NCBI GenBank assembly: GCA_964564865.1
Contig: CAZMDA010000010.1
Span: forward strand, 1-64,000
Length of the DNA: 64,000 nucleotides
Reading direction: 5' to 3'
DNA from: RBG-16-66-20 sp964564865
GTDB lineage: Bacteria > Pseudomonadota > Gammaproteobacteria > Burkholderiales > SG8-39
A program made the translations under genes and the position numbers. The first letter of the stretch is position 1, and every line of letters begins with the position of its first letter. This document shows positions 1 to 8,337 of the stretch, piece by piece. The notes under the pieces are model-generated. The model searched no databases. It had not been told where the DNA came from and saw nothing but the letters and a program-made list of their open reading frames with translations.

Positions 1-184
1 CCGCCGCCGGGGCCGGCACGGGCGCCGCGGCCGGCGCGGCCATGGCCGCCGCCTGGCCCTGGGCGATGGTGACCGCCCCGCCGCGGGCGATGCGGACCTT
101 CTCCTCGCCCTCGGTGATCTCCAGCTCGGCGATGCCGGATTCCTGCACCAGGTCGATGAGCTTCTTCAGTTTTCGCAGATCCAT
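1..184 (-). CDS. accB: Biotin carboxyl carrier protein of acetyl-CoA carboxylase (5' part; runs off the window)
   Basis: The first 61 codons are visible, starting MDLRKLKKLIDLVQESGI and followed by the ELEITEGEEKVRI stretch typical of AccB N-termini, then the start of the Ala/Pro-rich linker. The biotinylated C-terminal domain with its lysine lies outside the window. AccB carries biotin between biotin carboxylase and carboxyltransferase in the first step of fatty acid synthesis, in the cytoplasm. It lies 18 bp downstream of aroQ on the same strand; aroQ-accB-accC is a familiar proteobacterial arrangement, so co-transcription is likely. Confidence 0.93.
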   Translation of the reverse strand, partial: MDLRKLKKLIDLVQESGIAELEITEGEEKVRIARGGAVTIAQGQAAAMAAPAAAPVPAPAA

Positions 185-202
185 GGATCCCCCTTGCCGG
201 CC

Positions 203-679
203 TCAGGCCGCCCGCAACCGGGCCAGCGCAAACTCGAGCGCCGCGCGGTAGCCGGCGCTGCCCAGGCCGCAGATCACGCCCACGGCGATGGCGGAGAAAT
301 AGGAGTGGTGGCGGAACGGCTCCCGGGCGTGGACATTGGACAGGTGCACCTCAAGGAACGGGATGGCGACCCCGGCCAGGGCGTCGCGCAGGGCGACGCT
401 GGTGTGGGTGTAGGCCGCCGGGTTGATGACGATGAACTCGACCTGGTCGCGGCCGGCCTGGTGGATCCGGTCCACCAGCGCGCCCTCGGCATTGCTCTGG
501 AAGCTCTGCAGGGCGACCCCGGCCTTGCGCGCCATCGCGGCCAGCTGCCGGTCGATGTCGGCCAGGGTCTCGCGGCCGTAGACTTTGGGTTCCCGTGTCC
601 CCAGCAGGTTGAGATTGGGCCCATGCAGGACCAGCACCCCTCCCCTGCCCTTCCTCGCATTTGTTGCTTTTCTTGCCAT
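203..679 (-). CDS. aroQ: Type II 3-dehydroquinate dehydratase
   Basis: A 158-residue protein of normal family length. It converts 3-dehydroquinate to 3-dehydroshikimate, the third step of the shikimate pathway, as a cytoplasmic dodecamer. Family motifs are clear: GPNLNLLGTREP near residue 19 followed by the catalytic Tyr (KVYG), INPAAYTHTSVALRDAL in the middle, and HLSNVHAREPFRHHS with the catalytic His. The ATG start leaves a short basic N-terminal extension (MARKATNARKG) ahead of the conserved VLVLHGPN strand. It sits between the TlpA-like gene and accB on the same strand. Confidence 0.97.
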   Translation of the reverse strand: MARKATNARKGRGGVLVLHGPNLNLLGTREPKVYGRETLADIDRQLAAMARKAGVALQSFQSNAEGALVDRIHQAGRDQVEFIVINPAAYTHTSVALRDALAGVAIPFLEVHLSNVHAREPFRHHSYFSAIAVGVICGLGSAGYRAALEFALARLRAA

Positions 680-722
680 TTTCCCTGCACGTTCGCCGAA
701 GAAGGGCGAATTTTAACCCAGG

Positions 723-1262
723 TCAGGGAAGCAGTTCGGCCAGCAGGCTGTCCAGTTCCGGCCGCTTGAAGGCACCCAGTTTCGACCGCGTCGGCCGGCC
801 GCCACGGTCCAGGAACGCAGTATAGGGCAATCCGCCGCTAGCGTTGCCCAGCTTCCGGATCAACTCCAGCCCTGACCCGTCGGCGATCAGGACAGGATAG
901 GAGATCGCCATACTTTTGGCATATTCGGCGACTTTGACGGCATTATCGATGGCGATGCCGACAATTTCGAAGCCTTTGGGCGCATACGCCCGACGGACTT
1001 CCATGAACAGGGGGATCTCTTCCCGGCAGGGCGCGCACCAGGTGGCCCAGAAATTCACCGCCACCACCTTGCCGCGCCACTCCGAAATGCGGCGGGGCTT
1101 TCCGGCGAGGTCCGGGTAGGCCGTGGCGTCCAGTGGACTGACGATGCCGGGCCCGGGTGCCTGGCCGCCCGGTAGCCAGCGCACGCCAGCCCAGATGCCG
1201 GCCGCGGCCGCCGCAACCGCTGCCGCACCGTAGGCCAGCGCCCTACGGCGCCCCGGCGACAT
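723..1262 (-). CDS. TlpA/ResA-family membrane-anchored thioredoxin
   Basis: A protein of about 179 residues with an N-terminal membrane anchor (roughly residues 8-27, Ala-rich) and a periplasmic thioredoxin fold. The redox motif WCAPC follows VNFWAT, and the GLPYTAFLD segment carries the cis-Pro loop. Such proteins reduce or oxidise disulfides in the periplasm, often for cytochrome c maturation or metal-site assembly. No c-type cytochrome gene is adjacent, so the client is unknown. I chose the ATG at 1262; a TTG three codons upstream is possible. The start overlaps the 3' end of the upstream hypothetical gene by 20 bp, implying translational coupling. Confidence 0.88.
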   Translation of the reverse strand: MSPGRRRALAYGAAAVAAAAAGIWAGVRWLPGGQAPGPGIVSPLDATAYPDLAGKPRRISEWRGKVVAVNFWATWCAPCREEIPLFMEVRRAYAPKGFEIVGIAIDNAVKVAEYAKSMAISYPVLIADGSGLELIRKLGNASGGLPYTAFLDRGGRPTRSKLGAFKRPELDSLLAELLP

Positions 1263-1863
1263 GTCCGGCAATCAGGCTGCCGACCTCGGCGATTCCGGCC
1301 CGTTCGGTGACCTTGCCGGCCTGGGTGGTCTTGAGGGCGACGCGCTCGTCGCGCGGGTCGAACACCGACAGGCGCAGCGGCACCTCGTGCCACTGCAGGG
1401 TGAGCACCGCCACCGCGTGCACCCGGTCGCCGGAGAAGCGCCGGCCCTCCTCGGTCTCGTAGGGCAGGCGGCGGTCGAGCAGGAACATCTCCACTTCCTT
1501 GGGATCGTCCGGGAACAGCTGCAGCTCGATCTCGGCATAGGGACCCGCGGTGCCGGCGAGCACCGGTCCGGTCAGGTAGGGATGGAAGCGCTCCAGTTCC
1601 TGCATCGCCCCGAACGCCAGTTCGCGCAGCTCGGCGATGCGCTCCGGGTGCTCGTCGGCCTGGTACAGGGCGCGGTACTCGTGCAGCGCGCGCTCGATCT
1701 CCGCGTTCGCCGGCAGCGCCTCGGTGTCGGGCGCGCCCAGCGCGCGCGCGGCCTTGCGCTTGGCCAGCGCGAAGCTGTCGATGCCGTCCTCGGCCATGAT
1801 GCGGGCGGCGGCGGCGGCGATGGAGGCGCGCATGCCGTTGGCGCGGGAATGCTTGCGGCGCAT
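1243..1863 (-). CDS. Conserved hypothetical protein upstream of the TlpA-like gene
   Basis: A 206-residue soluble protein starting MRRKHSRANGMRASIAAAAARIMAEDG. I do not recognise a named domain. The N-terminal third is helical and basic, reminiscent of a nucleic-acid-binding region, with an Ala-rich IAAAAARIMAEDGIDSFALAKRKAARALG segment; the C-terminal half is acidic to mixed and probably beta-rich. My recollection is that similar proteins sit beside mpl in other betaproteobacteria, but I cannot verify this here. It overlaps the downstream thioredoxin gene by 20 bp and is divergent from mpl across 122 bp. The ATG at 1863 is preferred because the codons upstream are Arg-rich and look non-coding. 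Confidence 0.75.
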   Translation of the reverse strand: MRRKHSRANGMRASIAAAAARIMAEDGIDSFALAKRKAARALGAPDTEALPANAEIERALHEYRALYQADEHPERIAELRELAFGAMQELERFHPYLTGPVLAGTAGPYAEIELQLFPDDPKEVEMFLLDRRLPYETEEGRRFSGDRVHAVAVLTLQWHEVPLRLSVFDPRDERVALKTTQAGKVTERAGIAEVGSLIAGHVAGAP

Positions 1864-1939
1864 CGGGGGAATCTCGGTGGACCTGGCGCGGCGATGATAG
1901 CGCAGCGCCTGCGCGCAGTGGGCGCGCGAAGTGCTCGCG

Positions 1940-1945
1940 TACAAT
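1940..1945 (+). promoter_or_regulatory. Candidate -10 hexamer (TACAAT) upstream of mpl
   Basis: TACAAT sits 40 bp before the mpl start in the divergent gap. No recognisable -35 element lies at the expected distance. It is one of several TA(n)AAT hexamers placed just before first genes of operons in this window. Confidence 0.4.
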
Positions 1946-1985
1946 CGCGGGCCTCTTCACCTGGAGCACCCTGCTCTCCGGCGCC

Positions 1986-3344
1986 GTGCACCTCCACATC
2001 CTCGGCATCTGCGGCACGTTCATGGGCGGCATCGCGGCGATCGCGCGCCAGGCCGGCCATCGCGTCACCGGGTGCGACGCGGCGGTCTACCCGCCGATGA
2101 GCGACCAGCTGGCGGCGCTGGGCATCGAGCTCATCGAGGGCTACGAGGCGGGGCAACGGGCGCTGGCGCCGGACCTGTGGGTCATCGGCAACGTCGTCAC
2201 GCGCGGCAATCCCCTGATGGAGGCGATCCTCGATGACGGCGGCCGGTACGTTTCCGGCCCGCAGTGGCTGGCGGAAAACTACCTGCAAGGTAAGTGGGTA
2301 CTGGCTGTTGCCGGAACCCACGGGAAGACGACCACCTCTGCCATGCTGGCATGGATCCTCGAGCAGGCCGGCCGGCGGCCCGGCTTCCTGATCGGGGGCC
2401 TCCCGGCCGACTTCGACGTATCGGCCCGCGCCACGGAATCCGGACTGTTCGTGATCGAGGCAGATGAGTACGACACCGCGTTCTTCGACAAGCGGTCCAA
2501 GTTCGTCCACTATCGTCCCAAGACCGCCGTCCTGAACAATCTGGAGTTCGATCACGCCGACATCTTCGACGATCTTGCTGCCATCGAGCGCCAATTCCAT
2601 CATTTTGTCCGTACCATTCCGGGCTCTGGTCGGCTTGTCGTGAACGGCCAGGATGCCAACCTGAAGCGAGTGCTCACAAAGGGTTGCTGGACCCCGGTCG
2701 AGGCGTTCGGAACCCCGGAGGGCTGGGAAGCCGGAGTGCCTGGCGCGGACGGCGGGTTCGAGGTGGCCTGGCAGGGCAGGGGCGTCGGCCGGCTGCGGCT
2801 GGAGTTGCCCGGCGCTCACAGCCGGCTGAACGCGCTGGCTGCCATCGCCGCCGCCCGGCATGCCGGCGTGGAACCGGCGGCTGCGCTGGCTGCGCTGGCC
2901 GCCTTCCGCGGCGTGAAGCGGCGCATGGAACTGAAGGGTAGCGCCGGCGGGGTCGCGGTCTACGACGATTTCGCCCATCACCCGAGCGCCATCCGGACCA
3001 CGCTGGAGGGCTTGCGGCAACGGGAGCAGGGCGGGCGCATCCTCGCGGTGTTCGACCCGCGATCGAACACCATGAAGAAGGGCGTGATGAAGGAGGCGCT
3101 GCCCGGCAGCTTCGACGCTGCCGACCGGGTCTACATCCACGCCGCCGGGCTGGAGTGGGACGCCGGGGCGGTTTTCGCGCCTATGGGCGAACGGGCGCGC
3201 TGCGAAGGCAGCGTCGAGGCGCTGGTGGCGGCGATCGCCGCCGAGGCGAAGCCGGGCGACCGGGTCCTCGTCATGTCCAACGGCGGCTTCGGCGGCATCC
3301 ACGGCAAGCTGCTTGCGGCGCTCGCCCGGGGAAAGGACGGCTAG
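1986..3344 (+). CDS. mpl: UDP-N-acetylmuramate:L-alanyl-gamma-D-glutamyl-meso-diaminopimelate ligase
   Basis: A 452-residue Mur ligase with a GTG start. It recycles peptidoglycan by joining the released tripeptide to UDP-MurNAc in the cytoplasm. The N-terminus HLHILGICGTFMGGIAAIARQAGH is the Mpl version of the Mur nucleotide-binding fold. The ATP P-loop is AGTHGKTTTSAMLAW, followed by EADEYDTAFFDKRSKF and NNLEFDHADIF, which are diagnostic of Mpl rather than MurC, and a C-terminal YDDFAHHPSAI segment. The esterase gene follows after 3 bp and the exonuclease gene directly after that, so this is the head of a long plus-strand operon. Confidence 0.97.
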   Translation: MHLHILGICGTFMGGIAAIARQAGHRVTGCDAAVYPPMSDQLAALGIELIEGYEAGQRALAPDLWVIGNVVTRGNPLMEAILDDGGRYVSGPQWLAENYLQGKWVLAVAGTHGKTTTSAMLAWILEQAGRRPGFLIGGLPADFDVSARATESGLFVIEADEYDTAFFDKRSKFVHYRPKTAVLNNLEFDHADIFDDLAAIERQFHHFVRTIPGSGRLVVNGQDANLKRVLTKGCWTPVEAFGTPEGWEAGVPGADGGFEVAWQGRGVGRLRLELPGAHSRLNALAAIAAARHAGVEPAAALAALAAFRGVKRRMELKGSAGGVAVYDDFAHHPSAIRTTLEGLRQREQGGRILAVFDPRSNTMKKGVMKEALPGSFDAADRVYIHAAGLEWDAGAVFAPMGERARCEGSVEALVAAIAAEAKPGDRVLVMSNGGFGGIHGKLLAALARGKDG

Positions 3345-3347
3345 GGG

Positions 3348-3914
3348 ATGCTGCTCTACCTGCACGGCTTCAACAGCTCGCCCCAGTCGCACAAGGCGCA
3401 GGTGATGAAGCGCTACCTGGACGAGCGCGGACTGGGCCACCTCTACGCCTGCCCGGCGCTGCCCAACCTGCCGGGCGAGGCGATGCGCCTCATCGAGGCC
3501 GAGTTGGCGCGGCACGACCCGCGCGCGGTCACGCTGCTGGGCAGTTCGCTGGGCGGGTTCTACGCCACCTGGCTCGCGGAGAAGCGCGGCTGCCGCGCGG
3601 TCCTGATCCAGCCCGCGGTGTTCCCGCACATCGGCCTGGAAGCCTATCTCGGCCCGCAGAAGAACCTGCACACCGGCGAGCCCTACGAGCTCACGCGCGC
3701 CCACCTGGAAGGCTGGCGCGAGCTGTACCTGGAAACGGTGGATCCGGAGCGCTACCTGCTGCTGCTGGAGACCGGCGACGAAGTGCTCGACTGGCGCCAG
3801 GCGGCGCGCAAGTACGAGGGCGCGCGCATGGTGGTGCGCGACGGCGGCGACCACAGCCTGCAGAGCTTCCCCGAGCACCTGCCGCGCATCCTGGCTTTTG
3901 CGGGCATCGGCTAG
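3348..3914 (+). CDS. YqiA-type alpha/beta-hydrolase (esterase)
   Basis: A 188-residue small alpha/beta hydrolase of the YqiA/YcfP family. It begins MLLYLHGFNSSPQSHKAQ, the characteristic HGFxSSP oxyanion segment, and carries the nucleophile elbow GSSLGG near residue 66. Asp in ETGDEVLD and His in GGDHSLQ complete a plausible catalytic triad. Family members are cytoplasmic esterases of uncertain physiological substrate. The gene starts 3 bp after mpl, and its TAG stop directly abuts the ATG of the next gene, so it is in the same transcription unit. Confidence 0.9.
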   Translation: MLLYLHGFNSSPQSHKAQVMKRYLDERGLGHLYACPALPNLPGEAMRLIEAELARHDPRAVTLLGSSLGGFYATWLAEKRGCRAVLIQPAVFPHIGLEAYLGPQKNLHTGEPYELTRAHLEGWRELYLETVDPERYLLLLETGDEVLDWRQAARKYEGARMVVRDGGDHSLQSFPEHLPRILAFAGIG

Positions 3915-5825
3915 ATGAATCTCCTGTATGAGGAGGAGGGCGGCTTCAAGGTCGGCGCCGTGCTCGCCCACGCGCCGGCCTCCTTCCAGGTCGAGAGCCC
4001 GCACGGCAAGCGCTCCAAGGTGAAGGCGGCGCAGGTGTTGCTCAGCTTCGAGCGCCCCTCGGGCGCCGAGCTGCTCGCCGGCGCCGGCGCCTTCGCCGGG
4101 GAGCTGGACACCGATTTCCTGTGGCAGTGCGGGCCGGAAGGGGAGTTCGGCTTCCAGGACCTGGCGCGCGACTACGTCGGGCGCGAGCCGACGGCGACGG
4201 AAGCCGCCGGGGTGCTGATGAAGCTGCATTCGGCGCCGATGTACTTCTATCGCCGCGGGCGCGGCCGCTACCAGAAGGCGCCGGAGGCGACCCTCAAGCT
4301 GGCCCTGGCCGGGGCGGAGAAGAAGAAGCGCCAGCTGGAGGCCATCGCGCAGTGGGCGGCGCAGCTGCAGCGCTTCGAGTGTCCGCCGGAGATCGCGCGC
4401 CTGCGCGACGAGCTGCTCTACGCCCCGGACCGCAACCGGCCCGAGACCAAGGCGCTGGAGCAGGCCTGCGCCGCGAGCGGCCTCGCCGCGCCCCAGCTGT
4501 TCGAGCGCTGCGGCCTGCTGCCCTCGGCCCACGAGTACCACCTGAACCGCTTCCTGCGCGAGATGTTCCCCGGCGGCACCGGCTACCCGGCGCACGAGGC
4601 GCCGGCCATGCCCTCCGGCCTGCCGCTGGCGGAGGTGCGCGCCTTCAGCCTGGACGACAGCGACACCACCGAGATCGACGACGCCTTCTCGGTGACGCGG
4701 GTGTCGGCGGACGAGCTGCGCGTCGGCATCCACATCGCGGCGCCGGCGCTCGCCTTCGCGCCGGGCTCGGCGCTGGACGCGATCGCGCGCGAGCGCCTGT
4801 CGACCGCCTACCTGCCGGACCGCAAGTTCACCATGCTGCCCGAGGACGCGGTCGCGGCCTGCTCGCTCGACGCGGGCGAGGAGCGGGCGGCGGTGTCGCT
4901 GTACCTGAACGTCTCGGCCGCGGACGGCACGGTGCGCGGCCGCCACACGCGCCTGGAGCGCCTGCGCGTCGCCGCCAACCTGCGCCACCAGGACTGCGCG
5001 GCGCTCAACGAGGACTTCGAGTCGGGCGCCGCGCGCGGGCTGCCGTTCGAGGACGAGCTGCGCCAGCTCTGGCGCCTTGCGCTCGCGCTGGAGGCGCGCC
5101 GCGGCCGGCCGAGCATCCCGGCCCACGTCGTCGACTACAGCTTCCGGGTCGAGGACGGGCGCGTCGCCATCGAGACGCGGCGCCGCGGGGCGCCGCTGGA
5201 CAAGCTGGTGGCCGAGCTCATGATCCTCGCCAACAGCACCTGGGGCGAGCTGCTCGCCGAGCGCGACGTGGCGGCGATCTACCGCGCGCAGGCGCTCGGC
5301 AAGGTGCGCCTGTCGGTGCACCCGGAGGCGCACGAGGGCCTGGGCGTGGCCTGCTATGCCTGGCTCACCTCGCCGCTGCGGCGCTACGTGGACCTGCTCA
5401 ACCAGTGGCAGCTGGCGGCGGCGGTGCAGGGCCGCAAGGCGCCGCTTGCGCGCAGCTCCGAGGCCCTGCTCACCGCGATGCGCGCCTTCGAGCTGACCGC
5501 CGCGCGGCTGGACGAGCACCAGCGCGCCCTGGAGCAGTTCTGGTGCCTGCGCTGGCTGCAGCAGGAATCGGTCGCCGAAGCGGAAGCGGTGGTGCTGCGC
5601 GAGAACCTGGTGCGCTTCGAGCGCCTGCCGCTCGTGACGCGCGTGCCCTCGCTCCCTGGGCTGGAAGCGGGCACGCGCGTGCGCTTGTCCATCGACGGCG
5701 TGGACCTGCTCGAGCGCACCGTGGCCTGCACCTGGCGGGCGACGCTGCCGGGGCCGCCGGAGCCGGGTTCGCCCTTTGTGCCTACAGTGCCTACAATGGC
5801 GGCGGCACGGCAGACAACGGGGTGA
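3915..5825 (+). CDS. RNB-domain exoribonuclease (RNase II-like)
   Basis: A 636-residue 3'-5' exoribonuclease. The N-terminal region (about 1-220) holds the OB-fold/cold-shock-like part. The RNB catalytic domain spans about 230-540 with the acidic signature DDSDTTEIDDAFSV, which binds the catalytic Mg2+, followed by VGIHIAAPA and the YLPDRKFTMLPE segment. A conserved Y-x-W-x-TSPLRRYVDL motif lies near residue 475. RNase II-type enzymes degrade single-stranded RNA processively in the cytoplasm. The C-terminal S1 domain is short or diverged, as in many betaproteobacterial homologues. The stop overlaps the GTG of the next gene. Confidence 0.92.
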   Translation: MNLLYEEEGGFKVGAVLAHAPASFQVESPHGKRSKVKAAQVLLSFERPSGAELLAGAGAFAGELDTDFLWQCGPEGEFGFQDLARDYVGREPTATEAAGVLMKLHSAPMYFYRRGRGRYQKAPEATLKLALAGAEKKKRQLEAIAQWAAQLQRFECPPEIARLRDELLYAPDRNRPETKALEQACAASGLAAPQLFERCGLLPSAHEYHLNRFLREMFPGGTGYPAHEAPAMPSGLPLAEVRAFSLDDSDTTEIDDAFSVTRVSADELRVGIHIAAPALAFAPGSALDAIARERLSTAYLPDRKFTMLPEDAVAACSLDAGEERAAVSLYLNVSAADGTVRGRHTRLERLRVAANLRHQDCAALNEDFESGAARGLPFEDELRQLWRLALALEARRGRPSIPAHVVDYSFRVEDGRVAIETRRRGAPLDKLVAELMILANSTWGELLAERDVAAIYRAQALGKVRLSVHPEAHEGLGVACYAWLTSPLRRYVDLLNQWQLAAAVQGRKAPLARSSEALLTAMRAFELTAARLDEHQRALEQFWCLRWLQQESVAEAEAVVLRENLVRFERLPLVTRVPSLPGLEAGTRVRLSIDGVDLLERTVACTWRATLPGPPEPGSPFVPTVPTMAAARQTTG

Positions 5826-6751
5826 CATTGGCGGGATCCGGGACATCTGGGGCGGCCACGCTTCTGGTCGATCCGCGCGAATACTGGTCCGCGCTGGATC
5901 GCGCCTCGCGCGTGCTCTACGCATCGGTCGCGGTCTCGATCCTGCTGCACGCGCTGCTGCTCACGGTGCATTTCCGCTTCCCCGACGCGCTGCGCCTGAA
6001 GTCGGCGCAGTCGCCGCTCGAGGTGGTGCTGGTGAACTCCAAGACGCGCGAGCGCCCGGACAAGCCGGCGGCGCGCGCGCAGGCGAACCTGGACGGCGGC
6101 GGCGACACCGACAAGAAGGCGCGGCCGAGCACGCCGCTGCCGGTGACCAACCCACGCGACCCGGGCCGCGACCTCGCCCAGGCGCAGCGCCGGGTGAAGG
6201 AACTGGAGGAGCAGCAGCAGCGGCTGCTCGCGCAGGCGAAGAAGGCCGCCACGAGCGTCGCGCCCGAGGCGCCCAAGCAGACCCCGGCGCAGGAAAGCGC
6301 CGCGCAGCCCAGCGGCCGCGACCTCGCCGACCTGTCGCTCGCGGCGATGCGGCTGCAGGCGCAGATTGACAAGCAGACGCGCGCCTACGCCGAGCGCCCG
6401 CGCAAGAAGTTCATCGGCGCGCGCACCACCGAGTACCGCTTCGCGCAGTACGAGGAGGACTGGCGCGCCAAGATCGAGCGCCTGGGCACGCTGCACTACC
6501 CGGCCGAGGCACGCGGCAAGCTCTACGGCAACCTGCGCCTGACAGTGACCATCCGGCCCGACGGCACGGTGGAATCCATCGACCTCGACCGTTCCTCCGG
6601 CCTCAAGGTGCTCGACCAGGCGGCGTTCCTGATCGTGAAGCTGTCGGCGCCCTTCGCCGCGTTCCCGCCCGACATCCGCAAGGACACCGACCTGCTGGTG
6701 ATCACCCGCACCTGGTTCTTCGGCCAGGGCGACCGCATCTGGACCGAGTAG
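5822..6751 (+). CDS. TonB-like energy-transducer protein
   Basis: A protein of about 309 residues. It has a short cytoplasmic N-terminus, one membrane segment near residues 30-50 (VAVSILLHALLLTVHF), a periplasmic linker with charged coiled coil (QRRVKELEEQQQRLLAQAKK), and a C-terminal TonB-like domain (YPAEARGKLYGNLRLTVTIRPDGTVESIDLDRSSG). TonB-family proteins couple the proton motive force to outer-membrane transport, but no ExbBD or TonB-dependent receptor is nearby, so a structural role is also possible. The GTG at 5822 overlaps the previous stop (GTGA); a TTG at 5828 is an alternative. aroE follows 7 bp later. Confidence 0.85.
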   Translation: MTLAGSGTSGAATLLVDPREYWSALDRASRVLYASVAVSILLHALLLTVHFRFPDALRLKSAQSPLEVVLVNSKTRERPDKPAARAQANLDGGGDTDKKARPSTPLPVTNPRDPGRDLAQAQRRVKELEEQQQRLLAQAKKAATSVAPEAPKQTPAQESAAQPSGRDLADLSLAAMRLQAQIDKQTRAYAERPRKKFIGARTTEYRFAQYEEDWRAKIERLGTLHYPAEARGKLYGNLRLTVTIRPDGTVESIDLDRSSGLKVLDQAAFLIVKLSAPFAAFPPDIRKDTDLLVITRTWFFGQGDRIWTE

Positions 6752-6758
6752 GCGGGGG

Positions 6759-7568
6759 ATGAGCGACCGCTATGCCGTGATCGGCAACCCGGTCGCGCAC
6801 TCGAAGTCGCCCTGGATCCACGCCGAGTTCGCCCGCGCCACCGGGCAGCGCATCGAGTATGGGCGGATCGAGGCGCCGCTGGAGGCGTTCGCGCGCACCG
6901 TGGCGGCCTTCCGCGCCGCCGGCGGCCGCGGCTGCAACGTCACGCTGCCGTTCAAGGCCGAGGCGTATGCGCTGGCGACCGATCCGACGCCGCGCGCGCG
7001 CGCGGCGCGGGCCGCCAATACGCTGCGCTTCGATGACGGCGGCGACGGCGTGGCCGCGGACAACACCGACGGCGCCGGCCTGGTGAACGACCTGGAGCGC
7101 AACCTGCGGCGACCCATCGCCGGGCAGCGCGTCCTGCTGATGGGCGCGGGCGGCGCCGCGCAGGGCGTGCTGGGACCGCTGCTGGAGGCCCGCCCGGCGG
7201 CGCTGGTGGTCGCCAACCGCACCGCGGGCAGGGCGCGCGAGCTGGCGGCGCGTTTCCCCGGTTCGCGCGGCGGCGGCTACGACGCGCTCGCGGGCGAGCG
7301 CTTCGACCTGGTGGTCAACGCCACCTCGGCGGGGCTCGCCGGCGAGGCGGCGCCGCTGCCCGGGGGCGTGTTCGCCCCGGGCGCGCTTGCCTACGACATG
7401 GTCTATGGCCGCGACACGCCGTTCCTCGCCGCGGCGCGCGCCGCCGGCGCCGCCACCGCGGACGGCCTGGGCATGCTGGTGGAGCAGGCGGCGGAATCCT
7501 TCTTCTTCTGGCGCGGCGTGCGCCCGGACACCCGGGCGGTGCTCGCCGCGTTGCGTGCCGACGGCTAG
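6759..7568 (+). CDS. aroE: Shikimate dehydrogenase
   Basis: A 269-residue NADP-dependent enzyme reducing 3-dehydroshikimate to shikimate in the cytoplasm. The substrate site is shown by IGNPVAHSKSPWIH at the N-terminus and by NVTLPFK, whose Lys is catalytic, near residue 67. DNTDGAG supplies the catalytic Asp, and the dinucleotide loop is MGAGGAAQGV near residue 128. The length is normal. It starts 7 bp after the TonB-like gene and its end overlaps the GTG start of mtgA, continuing the operon. Confidence 0.97.
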   Translation: MSDRYAVIGNPVAHSKSPWIHAEFARATGQRIEYGRIEAPLEAFARTVAAFRAAGGRGCNVTLPFKAEAYALATDPTPRARAARAANTLRFDDGGDGVAADNTDGAGLVNDLERNLRRPIAGQRVLLMGAGGAAQGVLGPLLEARPAALVVANRTAGRARELAARFPGSRGGGYDALAGERFDLVVNATSAGLAGEAAPLPGGVFAPGALAYDMVYGRDTPFLAAARAAGAATADGLGMLVEQAAESFFFWRGVRPDTRAVLAALRADG

Positions 7569-8295
7569 GCCGGCCCGGCGCCGGGGCGCGCTGGGCTGGC
7601 TCGCGCTCGCCTGGAAGGTGTTCTGCTACGGCCTGGGCACGCTGGTCGCCGTCATCCTCGCGGTGCAGGGCTGGTACTTCGCCCAGGTGCTCTGGTGGCG
7701 CTCGTACGCCCCGGCCAGCACCGCGTTCATGGAGGCGCGCCTCGCGCAGCTGCAGAAGAAATCCCCGGGCGCGAAGCTGCAGCACCAGTGGGTGGACTAC
7801 GCGCGCATCTCGACGCAGCTCAAGCGCGCCGTGGTCGCCGCCGAGGACGCCAAGTTCATGGACCACGAGGGCTTCGACTGGGAGGCGATCTCGAAGGCGC
7901 TGGAGAGGAACGAGAAGAAGGGCCGCATCGTCGCCGGCGCCTCCACCATCAGCCAGCAGCTGGCGAAGAACCTGTTCCTGTCGGGCGAGCGCTCGTGGAT
8001 CCGCAAGGGCCAGGAGGCGGTGATCACCTGGATGCTGGAGACGGCGCTGCCCAAGCGCCGGATCCTGGAGCTGTACCTCAACTTCGCCGAGTGGGGCGAG
8101 GGCGTGTTCGGCGCCGAGGCCGCGGCGCGCTACCACTTCGGCTCCAGCGCCGCGGCCCTCGGCGCGGAGCAGGCGGCCTACCTCGCGGTGATCCTGCCCA
8201 GCCCGCGGCGCTACGAGCGCGGCCGCGTCACGCCCTATGTCGCCGACCGGATGGCGACCATCCTCGCGCGCATGCCGGCGGCGCAGATTCCGTAA
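7555..8295 (+). CDS. mtgA: Monofunctional biosynthetic peptidoglycan transglycosylase
   Basis: A protein of about 246 residues of glycosyltransferase family 51 that polymerises lipid II into glycan strands. An N-terminal membrane anchor (VFCYGLGTLVAVILAVQGWYF) precedes the periplasmic catalytic domain. The catalytic Glu lies in VVAAEDAKFMDHEGFDW, followed by GASTISQQLAKNLFL and the RKGQEAVITWMLE and KRRILELYLNFAEWG motifs. There is no transpeptidase domain, so this is not a bifunctional PBP. I chose the GTG at 7555, which overlaps the end of aroE by 14 bp; no ATG lies in frame before the membrane segment. Confidence 0.95.
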   Translation: MPTARPARRRGALGWLALAWKVFCYGLGTLVAVILAVQGWYFAQVLWWRSYAPASTAFMEARLAQLQKKSPGAKLQHQWVDYARISTQLKRAVVAAEDAKFMDHEGFDWEAISKALERNEKKGRIVAGASTISQQLAKNLFLSGERSWIRKGQEAVITWMLETALPKRRILELYLNFAEWGEGVFGAEAAARYHFGSSAAALGAEQAAYLAVILPSPRRYERGRVTPYVADRMATILARMPAAQIP

Positions 8296-8318
8296 CGCCG
8301 CCGTCCGCCCGCCGGGCC

Positions 8319-8324
8319 TAGAAT
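8319..8324 (+). promoter_or_regulatory. Candidate -10 hexamer (TAGAAT) upstream of mgtE
   Basis: TAGAAT ends 13 bp before the mgtE ATG in the 42-bp gap after mtgA. If used, the transcript would carry only a few leader bases. No convincing -35 element is present and no M-box riboswitch fits in this gap. Confidence 0.4.
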
Positions 8325-8337
8325 CGCGGGCTCGGCC

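Noticed and set aside
1572..5924. A 1450-codon open frame on the minus strand opposite mpl, the esterase and the exonuclease
   Set aside because: Arg/Ala/Leu-rich translation with no domain; the plus strand carries well-conserved genes throughout.
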